Shown piece after piece: positions 1 through 8,388 of a stretch of DNA of 36,092 nt (the stretch's first letter is position 1; every line of letters begins with the position of its first letter). Where the stretch lies: assembly GCA_016292215.1 (NCBI GenBank), contig JAEFBB010000022.1:1-36092 (forward strand), in the 5' to 3' direction. The DNA comes from Saccharofermentans sp. GTDB taxonomy: Bacteria > Bacillota > Clostridia > Saccharofermentanales > Saccharofermentanaceae. The position numbers were made by a program, and so were the translations under genes. Under the pieces are notes generated by a model. That model was given only the letters and a program-made list of their open reading frames with translations. It had not been told where the DNA came from and searched no databases.

Positions 1-209
1 ACAGAAGAAATAAGAAGAGAGAGTTCAGAAGACTCTGGATCGTTCGTATCAACGCAGCTTGCCGTCTTAACGACATGAGCTACTCCAGATTCATGAACGG
101 CCTCAAGAAGGCTGGTATCGAGCTCGATCGTAAGATCCTTTCCGATATCGCTGTTACAGATGCAGCAGGCTTTACTTCTCTCGTTGAGAAGGCTAAGGCA
201 GCTCTCTGA
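1..209 (+). CDS. rplT: 50S ribosomal protein L20, C-terminal part
   Basis: This is the 3' end of the gene for ribosomal protein L20, which binds 23S rRNA and is needed early in large-subunit assembly. The first complete codon begins at base 3, and the frame runs about 68 codons to a TGA at 207-209. The visible residues include the L20 signatures [16 protein letters not shown] and [18 protein letters not shown], followed by the usual hydrophobic end around [13 protein letters not shown]. In Firmicutes rplT normally closes the infC-rpmI-rplT operon. A strong terminator 22 bases downstream fits that position. The start lies outside the window. Confidence 0.96.
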   Translation, partial: RRNKKREFRRLWIVRINAACRLNDMSYSRFMNGLKKAGIELDRKILSDIAVTDAAGFTSLVEKAKAAL

Positions 210-230
210 TATATAAATAGCTGATTATTC

Positions 231-266
231 AAGCTGCGTGAGATGATTCTCGCGCAGCTTTTTTAT
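231..266 (+). terminator. intrinsic terminator of the rplT operon
   Basis: A hairpin with arms at 231-243 and 248-260 (AAGCTGCG paired with CGCAGCTT, extended inward through one G-T pair) is followed directly by a T-rich run. It lies just after the L20 stop codon. Confidence 0.92.
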
Positions 267-295
267 TGGCACTTGTAGTTCAATCAATATATAAT
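266..295 (+). promoter_or_regulatory. sigma-A type promoter for the RNA methyltransferase
   Basis: TTGGCA at 266-271 and a perfect TATAAT at 290-295 are separated by 18 bases. The predicted start near 302 gives a leader of about 25 bases before the GTG at 327. The -35 touches the T-run of the upstream terminator, so transcription resets here. Confidence 0.6.
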
Positions 296-326
296 GTCTT
301 TGCATATCGAAAAGGAGACTTTATAA

Positions 327-1094
327 GTGGTCATCACCAGCCGTGACAATCCGAATGTTAAGCGCATCGCGAAGCTCGCCAAAAGAGAGAACGCCAGATC
401 TGAAGGCGTGATCTATCTTGAGGGCACGAGGCTTTGTGAGGAAGCGTTAGCAAGCGGACAAAAGGCAGTAGAGGTTATAGTTACTGAAGAAAAGATCTCC
501 TGGGCAAAAGAATTCACTCCCGGTATAGAGCCTCTTGTGCTGAGCAAAGACGTTTTTACTAAGATATCCCAGACCGTTAATCCGCAGGGCGTTGCGATCG
601 TTATCAAAGAACCTGAGATAAAGGCGGAGATCCCGTCTAAAGGTGACGGCAAGGATATCTATGTCGTGCTCGAGAATACGCAGGATCCGGGCAATCTCGG
701 CACCATAATCAGAATGGCTGACGCATTCGGCCTTACTGCTGTAATAGTAAGCCCCACCACGTGCGATCCCTATAATGACAAAGTCATCAGAGCAACGATG
801 GGATCTGTCTGGCATATCCCGGTAGTAAGAAAGACGATGGATCAGTGCTTTGAGTATTTCGAAAAGAATAATATCGATACGCTTGCGATGCATCTTAAGG
901 GAAGTGAATTGGGAAGCGGAGATCTGAGGCTGCCATGTGCATATTTTATCGGCAACGAGGGCGACGGGCTGACCGATGCAACATCTGAAAGATGCACGAA
1001 GCTTGTTAAGATCCCGATGAAGGGACAGGCCGAATCGCTCAATGCGGCAGTGGCTGCTTCCGTAATAGGATACGAGCTCTCAAAGCTTATCTGA
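327..1094 (+). CDS. TrmH/SpoU family RNA 2'-O-methyltransferase
   Basis: A 255-residue SPOUT-class enzyme predicted to transfer a methyl group from S-adenosylmethionine to a ribose 2'-OH in rRNA or tRNA. Residues 1-90 form the SpoU substrate-binding domain, starting ITSRDNPNVKRIAKLAKRE. The catalytic trefoil-knot domain follows, with its three motifs visible: ENTQDPGNLGTIIRMADAFG, NEGDGL near residue 208, and the C-terminal SLNAAVAASVIGYEL. The start is GTG at 327, chosen because AAAGGAG at 311-317 is well placed and the SpoU domain begins immediately. Firmicutes often carry such a gene (ysgA type) directly after rplT, as here. The target nucleotide cannot be read from sequence; RlmB-like and TrmH-like activities are both possible. 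Confidence 0.9.
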   Translation: MVITSRDNPNVKRIAKLAKRENARSEGVIYLEGTRLCEEALASGQKAVEVIVTEEKISWAKEFTPGIEPLVLSKDVFTKISQTVNPQGVAIVIKEPEIKAEIPSKGDGKDIYVVLENTQDPGNLGTIIRMADAFGLTAVIVSPTTCDPYNDKVIRATMGSVWHIPVVRKTMDQCFEYFEKNNIDTLAMHLKGSELGSGDLRLPCAYFIGNEGDGLTDATSERCTKLVKIPMKGQAESLNAAVAASVIGYELSKLI

Positions 1095-1187
1095 GACGGA
1101 CTTTTTGAACGTACTTAACAACTAAAAGCTCGTTGTCTGCATAATTATTCGTCTAAGCGTATGCAAACCCAGTTAAATGAAAAGTTT

Positions 1188-1193
1188 TATAAT
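1188..1193 (+). promoter_or_regulatory. possible -10 element upstream of citrate synthase
   Basis: TATAAT occurs 54 bases before the citrate synthase ATG, with no convincing -35 at 16-18 bases upstream. The 153-base gap between the two genes otherwise holds no hairpin or recognisable RNA element. Confidence 0.35.
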
Positions 1194-1247
1194 ATCTGAT
1201 ATATTAGGCGGGAGTCTAAGCGAACACACAGAAAGACAGACGGGAAC

Positions 1248-2615
1248 ATGGAATCTGAACAGAATTTAGAGCTTATCAATAAGCTTGCTGAAGTAGCAAA
1301 AGTTAAATCGCACATCAACACCGAGTTGTACACCAAGTACAACGTTAAGCGCGGCCTGCGCAATAACGACGGCACGGGTGTTCTCGTAGGCCTTACCGAA
1401 GTCGGCGAGGTCATGAGCTATATCGTTGACGACGCAGACAGGATCCCTGTCGAAGGCAAGCTTTTCTATCAGGGCTACGAAGTAAAAGATCTCGTAAACG
1501 GTTTCTTCTCCCAGGGCAGATACGGTTATGAAGAGACAGCATTCCTGCTCCTTACGGGCGAGCTTCCCACAGAGTCTGAACTTAAGGAATTCAATCAGCT
1601 CCTTTCCAGCGTAAGACCTCTTCCGGAGGGCTTTACCGAGGACATGATCATGAAGGCTCCTTCTCCGGATGTAATGAATAAACTTGCAAGATCGGTTCTC
1701 GCTCTTTATTCCTATGATGAGAACCCTGATTCTACGGATATCGCTAACGTTGTAAGACAGTGCACTGAGCTCATCGCAAGATTCCCTGTGCTTATCTCTT
1801 ACGGCTATATGGCAAGAAGACACTACATAGAGCACAGAGATCTTTATATTCATGCTCCTGTTCCTGAATACAACACAGCTCAGAACATCCTGCACATGAT
1901 CAGACCTGACGGCCAGTTCACTGAGCTCGAGGCAAGGATCTTAGATGTTATGCTCGTTCTTCACGCTGAGCACGGCGGCGGCAACAACTCTACATTTGTT
2001 ACACACGCTGTTTCTTCAACGGGTTCTGATACATATGCGGTTATCGCTTCTGCGGTAGGTTCTCTTAAGGGACCTCAGCACGGCGGCGCTTCCAACAAGG
2101 CTTACGCCATGATGAAGGATTTGCGCGAGCACGTAAGCGACTGGACAGACGAGAAGGCAATAAGACAATATCTTGCCGATATCATCAACAAGAAAGCTTT
2201 CGACAAGTCCGGACTTATCTACGGTATCGGTCATGCAGTATATACTCTCTCTGATCCGAGAACGGTCGTTATCAGAAAGTACGCTGAGCTTCTCGCAAAA
2301 GAGAAGGGCAATATGGATCTTTATAATCTTTATCTCCTGGTCGAAAAGCTCGCTCCTGAGGTGTTCCACGAGGTCAAGAATTCCGATAAGCTCGTATGCG
2401 CAAACGTTGACTTTTTCGCTGGACTTGTATATTCGATGCTCGGCATTCCGACTGAGCTTTATACACCTCTGTTCGCATGCGGAAGGATCGCGGGATGGAG
2501 TGCTCACAGGATCGAAGAACTCGTATCAGGCGGACGTATCATGAGACCTGCTTTTAAGTGCGTAAACAAGCGCAGACCCTACGTTCCCTCTGATAAGAGG
2601 ACAGATATCATCTGA
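1248..2615 (+). CDS. gltA: citrate synthase
   Basis: This enzyme condenses acetyl-CoA with oxaloacetate to citrate. In anaerobic Clostridia it typically feeds the oxidative branch towards 2-oxoglutarate and glutamate. The 455-residue protein is full length for the family. The catalytic triad is visible as His278 (GPQHGGASNKA), His329 (YGIGHAVYTLSDPR) and Asp388 (CANVDFFAGLVY); HAEHGGGNNSTF at 239-250 forms the substrate pocket. It carries an N-terminal extension of roughly 50-60 residues before VGLTEVGEV compared with short bacterial forms, as in other clostridial members. The ribosome binding site before ATG 1248 is weak (GGGA, 4 bases away), so the start is less certain than the gene. A 2-methylcitrate synthase activity cannot be excluded. 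The window also carries glutamate dehydrogenase (35441), which would use 2-oxoglutarate made through this step. Confidence 0.93.
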   Translation: MESEQNLELINKLAEVAKVKSHINTELYTKYNVKRGLRNNDGTGVLVGLTEVGEVMSYIVDDADRIPVEGKLFYQGYEVKDLVNGFFSQGRYGYEETAFLLLTGELPTESELKEFNQLLSSVRPLPEGFTEDMIMKAPSPDVMNKLARSVLALYSYDENPDSTDIANVVRQCTELIARFPVLISYGYMARRHYIEHRDLYIHAPVPEYNTAQNILHMIRPDGQFTELEARILDVMLVLHAEHGGGNNSTFVTHAVSSTGSDTYAVIASAVGSLKGPQHGGASNKAYAMMKDLREHVSDWTDEKAIRQYLADIINKKAFDKSGLIYGIGHAVYTLSDPRTVVIRKYAELLAKEKGNMDLYNLYLLVEKLAPEVFHEVKNSDKLVCANVDFFAGLVYSMLGIPTELYTPLFACGRIAGWSAHRIEELVSGGRIMRPAFKCVNKRRPYVPSDKRTDII

Positions 2616-2664
2616 TATTCTGAAATTGGCCGCAAATCAGGCGGTGCATTCGTGTCCGTTATAC

Positions 2665-2693
2665 TTGCACAGGCACAAAACCTGTGGTAATAT
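2665..2693 (+). promoter_or_regulatory. sigma-A promoter of tRNA-Glu
   Basis: TTGCAC at 2665-2670 and TAATAT at 2688-2693 are spaced by 17 bases. The predicted start near 2700 lies 12 bases before the mature tRNA. Confidence 0.75.
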
Positions 2694-2711
2694 ACTCGGG
2701 CACAGTAACAA

Positions 2712-2786
2712 GGCCCCATGGTCAAGTGGTTAAGACGGCGCCCTCTCACGGCGCAATCAGCGGTTCGAATCCGCTTGGGGTCACCA
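2712..2786 (+). tRNA. tRNA-Glu (anticodon CUC)
   Basis: A complete cloverleaf of 75 bases with encoded CCA. The acceptor arm GGCCCCA pairs with TGGGGTC, including one G-T pair. The anticodon stem GCGCC/GGCGC encloses loop CTCTCAC, giving anticodon CTC. The T loop is TTCGAAT. It has its own promoter and terminator, so it is a single-gene unit. Confidence 0.95.
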
Positions 2787-2798
2787 GATATGAAGGAA

Positions 2799-2829
2799 GG
2801 ACGAACACTTGAACAGTGTCCGTCTTTTT
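2799..2829 (+). terminator. terminator after tRNA-Glu
   Basis: The arms GACGAACACT and AGTGTCCGTC pair with one A-C mismatch around the loop TGAAC, then five T at 2825-2829. It ends 22 bases before the uvrA ATG, so uvrA needs its own promoter or depends on readthrough. Confidence 0.8.
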
Positions 2830-2851
2830 ACTTAATGTAGAGTTTTGAGTT

Positions 2852-5800
2852 ATGGATGAGAATAAGTACATCAAGATAAGAGGCGCCAGAGAGCACAACC
2901 TCAAGAACATAGATATCGACATTCCGAGAAGGAAAATGGTCGTTCTTACCGGTCTGTCCGGTTCCGGAAAATCTTCCTTGGCATTCGATACTATTTACGC
3001 AGAGGGCCAGAGAAGGTATGTAGAGTCTCTGTCATCTTATGCGCGCATGTTCTTAGGCCAGCTCGATAAGCCTGACCTGGACAGCATCGAAGGATTATCT
3101 CCTGCGATCTCCATCGATCAGAAGTCTACTGTAAGCAATCCCAGGTCAACGGTAGGTACCGTTACCGAGATCTACGACTATTTCAGACTGCTTTACGCGA
3201 GAGTAGGTGAGCCTTTCTGCCCAAATTGCGGTAAGAAGATCACTTCCATGGGTATCGACCAGATAATCGATAAGCTTAAAGTTTATCCCGAAGGCACCAG
3301 AGCCATTATCTATGCGCCTGTCGTAAGAGGCAAGAAGGGTGAGTTTGCCAAGCTTTTCGAGGGCTTCAGGAAGACCGGTTATGCACGTGTAAGAGTTGAC
3401 GGCATAACATATGAACTCGATGAAGAGATCGAGCTTAATAAGAACAATAAGCACGAGATCGAAGTCGTAGTCGACAGACTTGTCATCAAGGAAGCCAATA
3501 CGACAAGACTTTACGATTCATGCGAGACGGCTTTGAAGCTCGCAGACGGCCTTCTGCGCGTAGAGCTCCAGACTGCTACGACAGACAGTAACGGAGAGAG
3601 AGTATACGAGTCTGAAGAGGAATTCTTCTCGCAGCACCTGGCATGCCCTGACTGCGGAATATCTTTCGGTGAGATCAATACCAGAAGCTTTTCTTTTAAC
3701 AGCCCTGAGGGCGCGTGCCCCCACTGTGCGGGCCTCGGTACGCTCACCAGCGTTGATCCCGAGCTCTGCATTACAAACCCCAAGCTTTCGCTTAATGAAG
3801 GCGCGGTAAGGACTGCAGGATGGAATTTCGACGATCCCAAGAGCTGGGGAAGATGCTTTATCGAAGCGCTTTCGAAGAGATATAAGTTCTCGCTCGATAC
3901 ACCGTACTATAAGCTTCCTGATGACATCAAGAATCTCATCCTTTACGGCAATGGCGGAGAGAAGCTCAAGATCGATACGAGAAACTCCATCTACGCAAGG
4001 AGCGAAGACTATTACTCTGCATGGGAAGGCGTTGTGCCCAGCGTTATGAGACGCTGGAGAGAGTCTTACAGCGAAGAGGCGAAGCAGTCTTACGAGAGAT
4101 ACTTCAGCGTTGATATCTGCCCTGAGTGCGGCGGCGCAAGGCTTAACAAGAACAGCCTTTCCGTAAAGCTCGGAGGTCTTAATATCAGCGAGCTTACCGA
4201 TATGTCCGTTAAGAGCATGAGAGAATTCTTTGCTGACATCAAGCTCACGGGCAAGAATGCAGAGATCGCTGCTCCTATCTTAAGAGAAGTTAAGTCCAGG
4301 ATCGAGTTCTTATATGATGTCGGTCTGGACTATATGACTCTGTCCAGATCTTCATCTACGCTCTCGGGCGGCGAGGCTCAGAGAATAAGGCTTGCCACAC
4401 AGATCGGAGCCGGACTGCAGGGCGTCCTGTATGTTCTTGACGAGCCTTCCATAGGTCTTCACCAGAGAGATAACGATAAGCTCATCAAGACGCTGTTCAA
4501 GCTCAGGGATCTCGGCAATTCGATCATCGTCGTAGAGCACGATGAGGATACGATGAGATCTGCCGATCACATAATCGATATCGGTCCGGGCGCCGGTTCG
4601 TTCGGAGGACAGGTAGTAGCGCAGGGCACTATCGATGACATCATTAAGGAGCCCGAATCGGTTACGGGACAGTATCTGTCAGGCAAGAAGTTCATCCCCG
4701 TGCCGATGAACAGAAGGAAGATCGATGACAAGAAGCTTCTTAAGATAAAAGGAGCATATATCAATAACCTTAAGCATATCGACGTTGATATCCCGATCGG
4801 CTTATTTACCGTAGTTACCGGCGTATCAGGCTCGGGCAAGTCATCGCTTATCAATTCGACCCTTGTGCCTTACCTTAACCATGAGCTCAACGGCTCGAGA
4901 AAGACCAGGGTAAAGTGCGAGAGGATCACGGGATATTCCAATCTCGATAAGATCATTTGCATCGACCAGAGCCCCATCGGAAGGACTCCGAGGAGTAATC
5001 CGGCTACGTACATAGGACTTTTCGATCTTATAAGAAAGCTTTATGCGGAGACACCTGATGCGAAGCAGAGAGGCTATAAGGCGGGCAGATTCTCCTTTAA
5101 CACAAAGGGCGGAAGATGCGAAGCCTGCGCAGGCGACGGCGTAAATAAGATCGAGATGCATTTCCTTCCGGATATCTATGTTACCTGCGACGTATGTAAG
5201 GGTAAGAGATATAACAGGGAGACTCTTGAAGTCAGATATAACGGCAAGAACATCTCCGATGTCCTTGATATGAGTGTAGATGAGGCCTGCGAGTTCTTTA
5301 AGAACCACCCGACGATCTATAAGAAGGTCAGGACGCTGCAGGATGTCGGACTGGGCTATATCAAGCTCGGACAGCCCTCCACGACGCTCTCCGGCGGTGA
5401 GGCCCAAAGGATCAAACTTGCCTCGGAATTGTCGAGAAGATCGACCGGAAAAACGTTATATGTATTAGATGAACCGACCACCGGACTGCATGTTGCGGAC
5501 GTTCATAAATTGGTTGACATTTTAGAACGCCTAACCGAAAATAAGAACACTGTGGTCGTAATCGAGCACAATCTTGATGTCATAAAGACAGCAGATCATA
5601 TAATAGATCTCGGTCCCGAGAGCGGTGACGGAGGCGGAGAAATAATCGCCTGCGGTACGCCTGAAGAGATTGCAAAATGCAAGAAGTCTTATACGGGACA
5701 GTTCTTGAAGCCTATCCTGGAGAAGGCCAAAAAGAACGGACAATACAAGGATATATCTGCATTTATTGACACTGCAAGGCTCGAGGAAGAACAATACGAC

Positions 5801-5866
5801 ATCCTTACCGGACCTAAGGTAAGACGCAGGATAAGGGAAGAGAACGATAGTAACGGAGAAGATTAA
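2852..5866 (+). CDS. uvrA: excinuclease ABC subunit A
   Basis: UvrA is the damage-sensing ATPase of nucleotide excision repair; it loads UvrB onto lesions in the cytoplasm. The 1004-residue protein has both ABC modules: Walker [14 protein letters not shown] near residue 33 and [13 protein letters not shown] near 655, each with an LSGGEAQR signature and an LDEP Walker B. CxxC zinc motifs appear at CPDCG/CPHC in the first half, and at CEAC/CDVC near residues 755-785. The start matches the usual UvrA beginning ([17 protein letters not shown]). Two oddities stand out. The region before ATG 2852 has no clear Shine-Dalgarno sequence. The C-terminus runs about 45 residues past the usual end (SYTGQFLKP) into a charged tail. 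The stop overlaps the next start in TAATG, so uvrA and the Clp gene form an operon. No palindromic LexA box is visible upstream. Confidence 0.97.
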   Translation: MDENKYIKIRGAREHNLKNIDIDIPRRKMVVLTGLSGSGKSSLAFDTIYAEGQRRYVESLSSYARMFLGQLDKPDLDSIEGLSPAISIDQKSTVSNPRSTVGTVTEIYDYFRLLYARVGEPFCPNCGKKITSMGIDQIIDKLKVYPEGTRAIIYAPVVRGKKGEFAKLFEGFRKTGYARVRVDGITYELDEEIELNKNNKHEIEVVVDRLVIKEANTTRLYDSCETALKLADGLLRVELQTATTDSNGERVYESEEEFFSQHLACPDCGISFGEINTRSFSFNSPEGACPHCAGLGTLTSVDPELCITNPKLSLNEGAVRTAGWNFDDPKSWGRCFIEALSKRYKFSLDTPYYKLPDDIKNLILYGNGGEKLKIDTRNSIYARSEDYYSAWEGVVPSVMRRWRESYSEEAKQSYERYFSVDICPECGGARLNKNSLSVKLGGLNISELTDMSVKSMREFFADIKLTGKNAEIAAPILREVKSRIEFLYDVGLDYMTLSRSSSTLSGGEAQRIRLATQIGAGLQGVLYVLDEPSIGLHQRDNDKLIKTLFKLRDLGNSIIVVEHDEDTMRSADHIIDIGPGAGSFGGQVVAQGTIDDIIKEPESVTGQYLSGKKFIPVPMNRRKIDDKKLLKIKGAYINNLKHIDVDIPIGLFTVVTGVSGSGKSSLINSTLVPYLNHELNGSRKTRVKCERITGYSNLDKIICIDQSPIGRTPRSNPATYIGLFDLIRKLYAETPDAKQRGYKAGRFSFNTKGGRCEACAGDGVNKIEMHFLPDIYVTCDVCKGKRYNRETLEVRYNGKNISDVLDMSVDEACEFFKNHPTIYKKVRTLQDVGLGYIKLGQPSTTLSGGEAQRIKLASELSRRSTGKTLYVLDEPTTGLHVADVHKLVDILERLTENKNTVVVIEHNLDVIKTADHIIDLGPESGDGGGEIIACGTPEEIAKCKKSYTGQFLKPILEKAKKNGQYKDISAFIDTARLEEEQYDILTGPKVRRRIREENDSNGED

Positions 5867-8298
5867 TGGCACTTTGTAGTATTTGCAAGAAAAGACATGC
5901 AATTGTCTTTACGAGCCGTTATGAGAACGGCAGCAGGATCGATGAAGGATTCTGCCTTAAGTGCGCCTATGAATCAGGCATTTCGGGTGTTACCGATATG
6001 TTCAAGGCGACCGGCATCAATGCCGACAACATCGATGAGATGAGTGACAGACTTGAAGAACTCGTTTCGCAGAACGGTATCTCAGCTGATCCTTCCGAAT
6101 TTCTTAGAAATCTCGCAGGCGGTGACGCGCTTCCTTTCGACGAAGATGATGAGACCTATGAATTCGATGAAGATTCAACACCTGTAGGAATAACAGATCC
6201 TGAGACCAAGGATGAAAAAAACGAAGAAGAAAAGGGTCCTTCAAGACCTAATATCTTTGATTCCATCTTTGGCAGAAGACCGGGCAGCCAGTCCGAAGAC
6301 GAAGCTTCCGGTGATAAGAACAGCAGAGATCCCAAGAAGGCAAGAGGCAAGACACGTCTTAAGTACCTCAATGAATTCGGTACTAACCTTACAGAGCGTG
6401 CCGCTGAAGGCAAGATCGACCGCATAATCGGCCGCGATAAAGAGATCGACAGATGCGTTCAGATCCTTAACAGGAGATCCAAGAACAATCCTGTTCTTAT
6501 CGGTGCTCCCGGTGTAGGTAAGACTGCCGTAGCGCAGGGCCTTGCCGTTAAGATCGTTGAGGGATCTGTTCCTGAGAAGCTCCTCAACATGCAGGTATGG
6601 CAGTTAGACCTTCCTGCAATGGTCGCCGGCACACAGTTCAGAGGACAGTTTGAAAGCCGTATCAAGGGCGTTATCAATGAAGCGATCAAGGCTGAGAATA
6701 TCATCCTTGTAATCGACGAGCTCCACACAATTATCGGTGCAGGTGACGCTGAGGGTTCCACAAATGCAGCAAACATCTTAAAGCCCGCATTGGCAAGAGG
6801 CGAGCTGCGCATCCTCGGTTCGACTACTACGGCTGAATATAAGAGGATCGAGAAGGATTCAGCTCTCGAGAGACGTTTCCAGAAGGTCATGCTTGATGAG
6901 CCTTCCGTTGAGATGTCCATCGAGATCCTTAAGGGTATTAAGGATTATTATGAGAAGCACCATAATGTCACTTATTCTGATGAGGTAATCGAATTCGCGG
7001 TAAAGGCTTCCAAGAGATACATCACCGACAGATATCTTCCTGATAAGGCTATCGACCTTATCGATGAGGCAGGCTCTGCGGCTAACCTTAAGAATATAAA
7101 GCTTGTTAAGCTCGCCAACACGAAGAAAGCTCTGGAGAAGGCTAAGGCCGAGCATCAGAAGCTGATCGATGACATGGAGAATTCTTCTCCTGAAGAGCGC
7201 GAGAACGATTATGAGAAGGTGGCAGAGCTCAAGGCTTCTGTCGATAAGCTTCAGAATGAAGTCAATGCTCTTGAAGATGACATCAGCCCCGATCCTATCC
7301 AGGTGGAAGATATCGCGAGAGTAGTAGAGATGTGGACAGGCATTCCGCTCAAGTCTATTTCCGAGACAGAGACGGAGAAGCTTTCTAACCTCGAAAAGAA
7401 GCTCCACGAGCGTGTCATCGGCCAGGAAGAAGCCGTTCACGCTGTCGCGAGCGCAGTAAGACGTAACAGAGCCGGCTTTACCAAGAAGCATAAGCCGACA
7501 TCGTTTATATTCGTAGGACCTACTGGTGTAGGTAAGACAGAGCTCGTTAAGGCTTTGGCTGAGGCTATGTTCGATACGGAAGACGCATTGATCAGAGTCG
7601 ACATGTCTGAGTACATGGAAGCGCATTCAGTCTCCAAGCTCATCGGTTCTCCTCCGGGATATGTCGGATTCGACGATGCCGGACAGCTCACTGAGCAGGT
7701 CAGAAGAAAGCCTTATTCGGTAATCCTTTTCGACGAGATCGAGAAGGCTCACCCCGACGTATTCAATCTCTTACTTCAGATGCTTGATGACGGTGTACTC
7801 ACGGACAGCCACGGTCTGCACGTTAACTTTGAGAACTGCATCATCATCATGACGTCCAACGCGGGAAGCTCTGCGAAGGCAGCTACGATCGGTTTCTCCA
7901 ATGACACGCACGAGGCTATGGAACAGCACGTTCAGAGCGCTCTCAAAGAGACGTTCCGTCCTGAGTTCCTTAACCGTGTTGATGAGACGATCATCTTCAA
8001 GTCTCTGACAAGGGAAGAAGTCCGCAAGATCGTAAATATCATGATCAAGGATGTATTCTCATCGCTTGACGATAAGCATATCAAGGGTTCCATGACAAAG
8101 GCTGCAGGCGACAGGCTTGCTGAGCTGGGTTACGATGAGAAGTATGGCGCAAGACCTTTGCGCAAGGCTATCAGAGCGAATATCGAAGATCCGCTCTCAG
8201 ATATGTTCCTTACAGGTGCGCTCAAGGATGTTGCAAGCCTCAAGATCGATTTCAGAAGAGGAAAGTTCTGTTTCGATACGATCAAGAAGAGCGAGTGA
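5866..8298 (+). CDS. clpE: ClpE-like AAA+ unfoldase with N-terminal zinc finger
   Basis: An 810-residue HSP100 ATPase predicted to unfold proteins and pass them to the ClpP protease. The N-terminus is a C4 zinc finger (Cys4, Cys7, Cys30, Cys33) like that of ClpE, and no Clp-N repeats are present, which argues against ClpC. An acidic, Pro/Ser-rich linker (about 85-155) leads to AAA domain 1 with GAPGVGKT at about 213 and VIDELHTIIGAG. A coiled segment around 420-475 resembles a UVR motif (YEKVAELKASVDKLQ). AAA domain 2 has GPTGVGKT at about 551, FDEIEKAHPDV, and an IGF tripeptide in TIGFSND, the loop that docks ClpP. The start overlaps the uvrA stop, with GGAG 8-10 bases upstream. Coupling to uvrA suggests a stress or repair role (inference). 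Automated pipelines might name it clpC. Confidence 0.92.
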   Translation: MALCSICKKRHAIVFTSRYENGSRIDEGFCLKCAYESGISGVTDMFKATGINADNIDEMSDRLEELVSQNGISADPSEFLRNLAGGDALPFDEDDETYEFDEDSTPVGITDPETKDEKNEEEKGPSRPNIFDSIFGRRPGSQSEDEASGDKNSRDPKKARGKTRLKYLNEFGTNLTERAAEGKIDRIIGRDKEIDRCVQILNRRSKNNPVLIGAPGVGKTAVAQGLAVKIVEGSVPEKLLNMQVWQLDLPAMVAGTQFRGQFESRIKGVINEAIKAENIILVIDELHTIIGAGDAEGSTNAANILKPALARGELRILGSTTTAEYKRIEKDSALERRFQKVMLDEPSVEMSIEILKGIKDYYEKHHNVTYSDEVIEFAVKASKRYITDRYLPDKAIDLIDEAGSAANLKNIKLVKLANTKKALEKAKAEHQKLIDDMENSSPEERENDYEKVAELKASVDKLQNEVNALEDDISPDPIQVEDIARVVEMWTGIPLKSISETETEKLSNLEKKLHERVIGQEEAVHAVASAVRRNRAGFTKKHKPTSFIFVGPTGVGKTELVKALAEAMFDTEDALIRVDMSEYMEAHSVSKLIGSPPGYVGFDDAGQLTEQVRRKPYSVILFDEIEKAHPDVFNLLLQMLDDGVLTDSHGLHVNFENCIIIMTSNAGSSAKAATIGFSNDTHEAMEQHVQSALKETFRPEFLNRVDETIIFKSLTREEVRKIVNIMIKDVFSSLDDKHIKGSMTKAAGDRLAELGYDEKYGARPLRKAIRANIEDPLSDMFLTGALKDVASLKIDFRRGKFCFDTIKKSE

Positions 8299-8337
8299 TA
8301 ACAAAACTTCTTTTCGTGCAATAACAAATCAAATAAC

Positions 8338-8371
8338 AGAGGCTGCCTCATATGAGACAGCCTCTTAGTTT
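8338..8371. terminator. bidirectional terminator between convergent genes
   Basis: AGAGGCTG at 8338-8345 pairs with CAGCCTCT at 8358-8365 around an inner CTCAT/ATGAG stem. A T-rich run follows on the plus strand (TTTTT, 8369-8373), and TTATTT follows on the minus strand. It can serve both the Clp gene and the minus-strand gene ending at 8389. Confidence 0.85.
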
Positions 8372-8388
8372 TTGATCTGTGATAACGA

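Noticed and set aside
2799..2829. Possible LexA box in CGAAC-N4-GAAC before uvrA
   Set aside because: The half-sites form a direct, not inverted, repeat, and they are part of a terminator stem.
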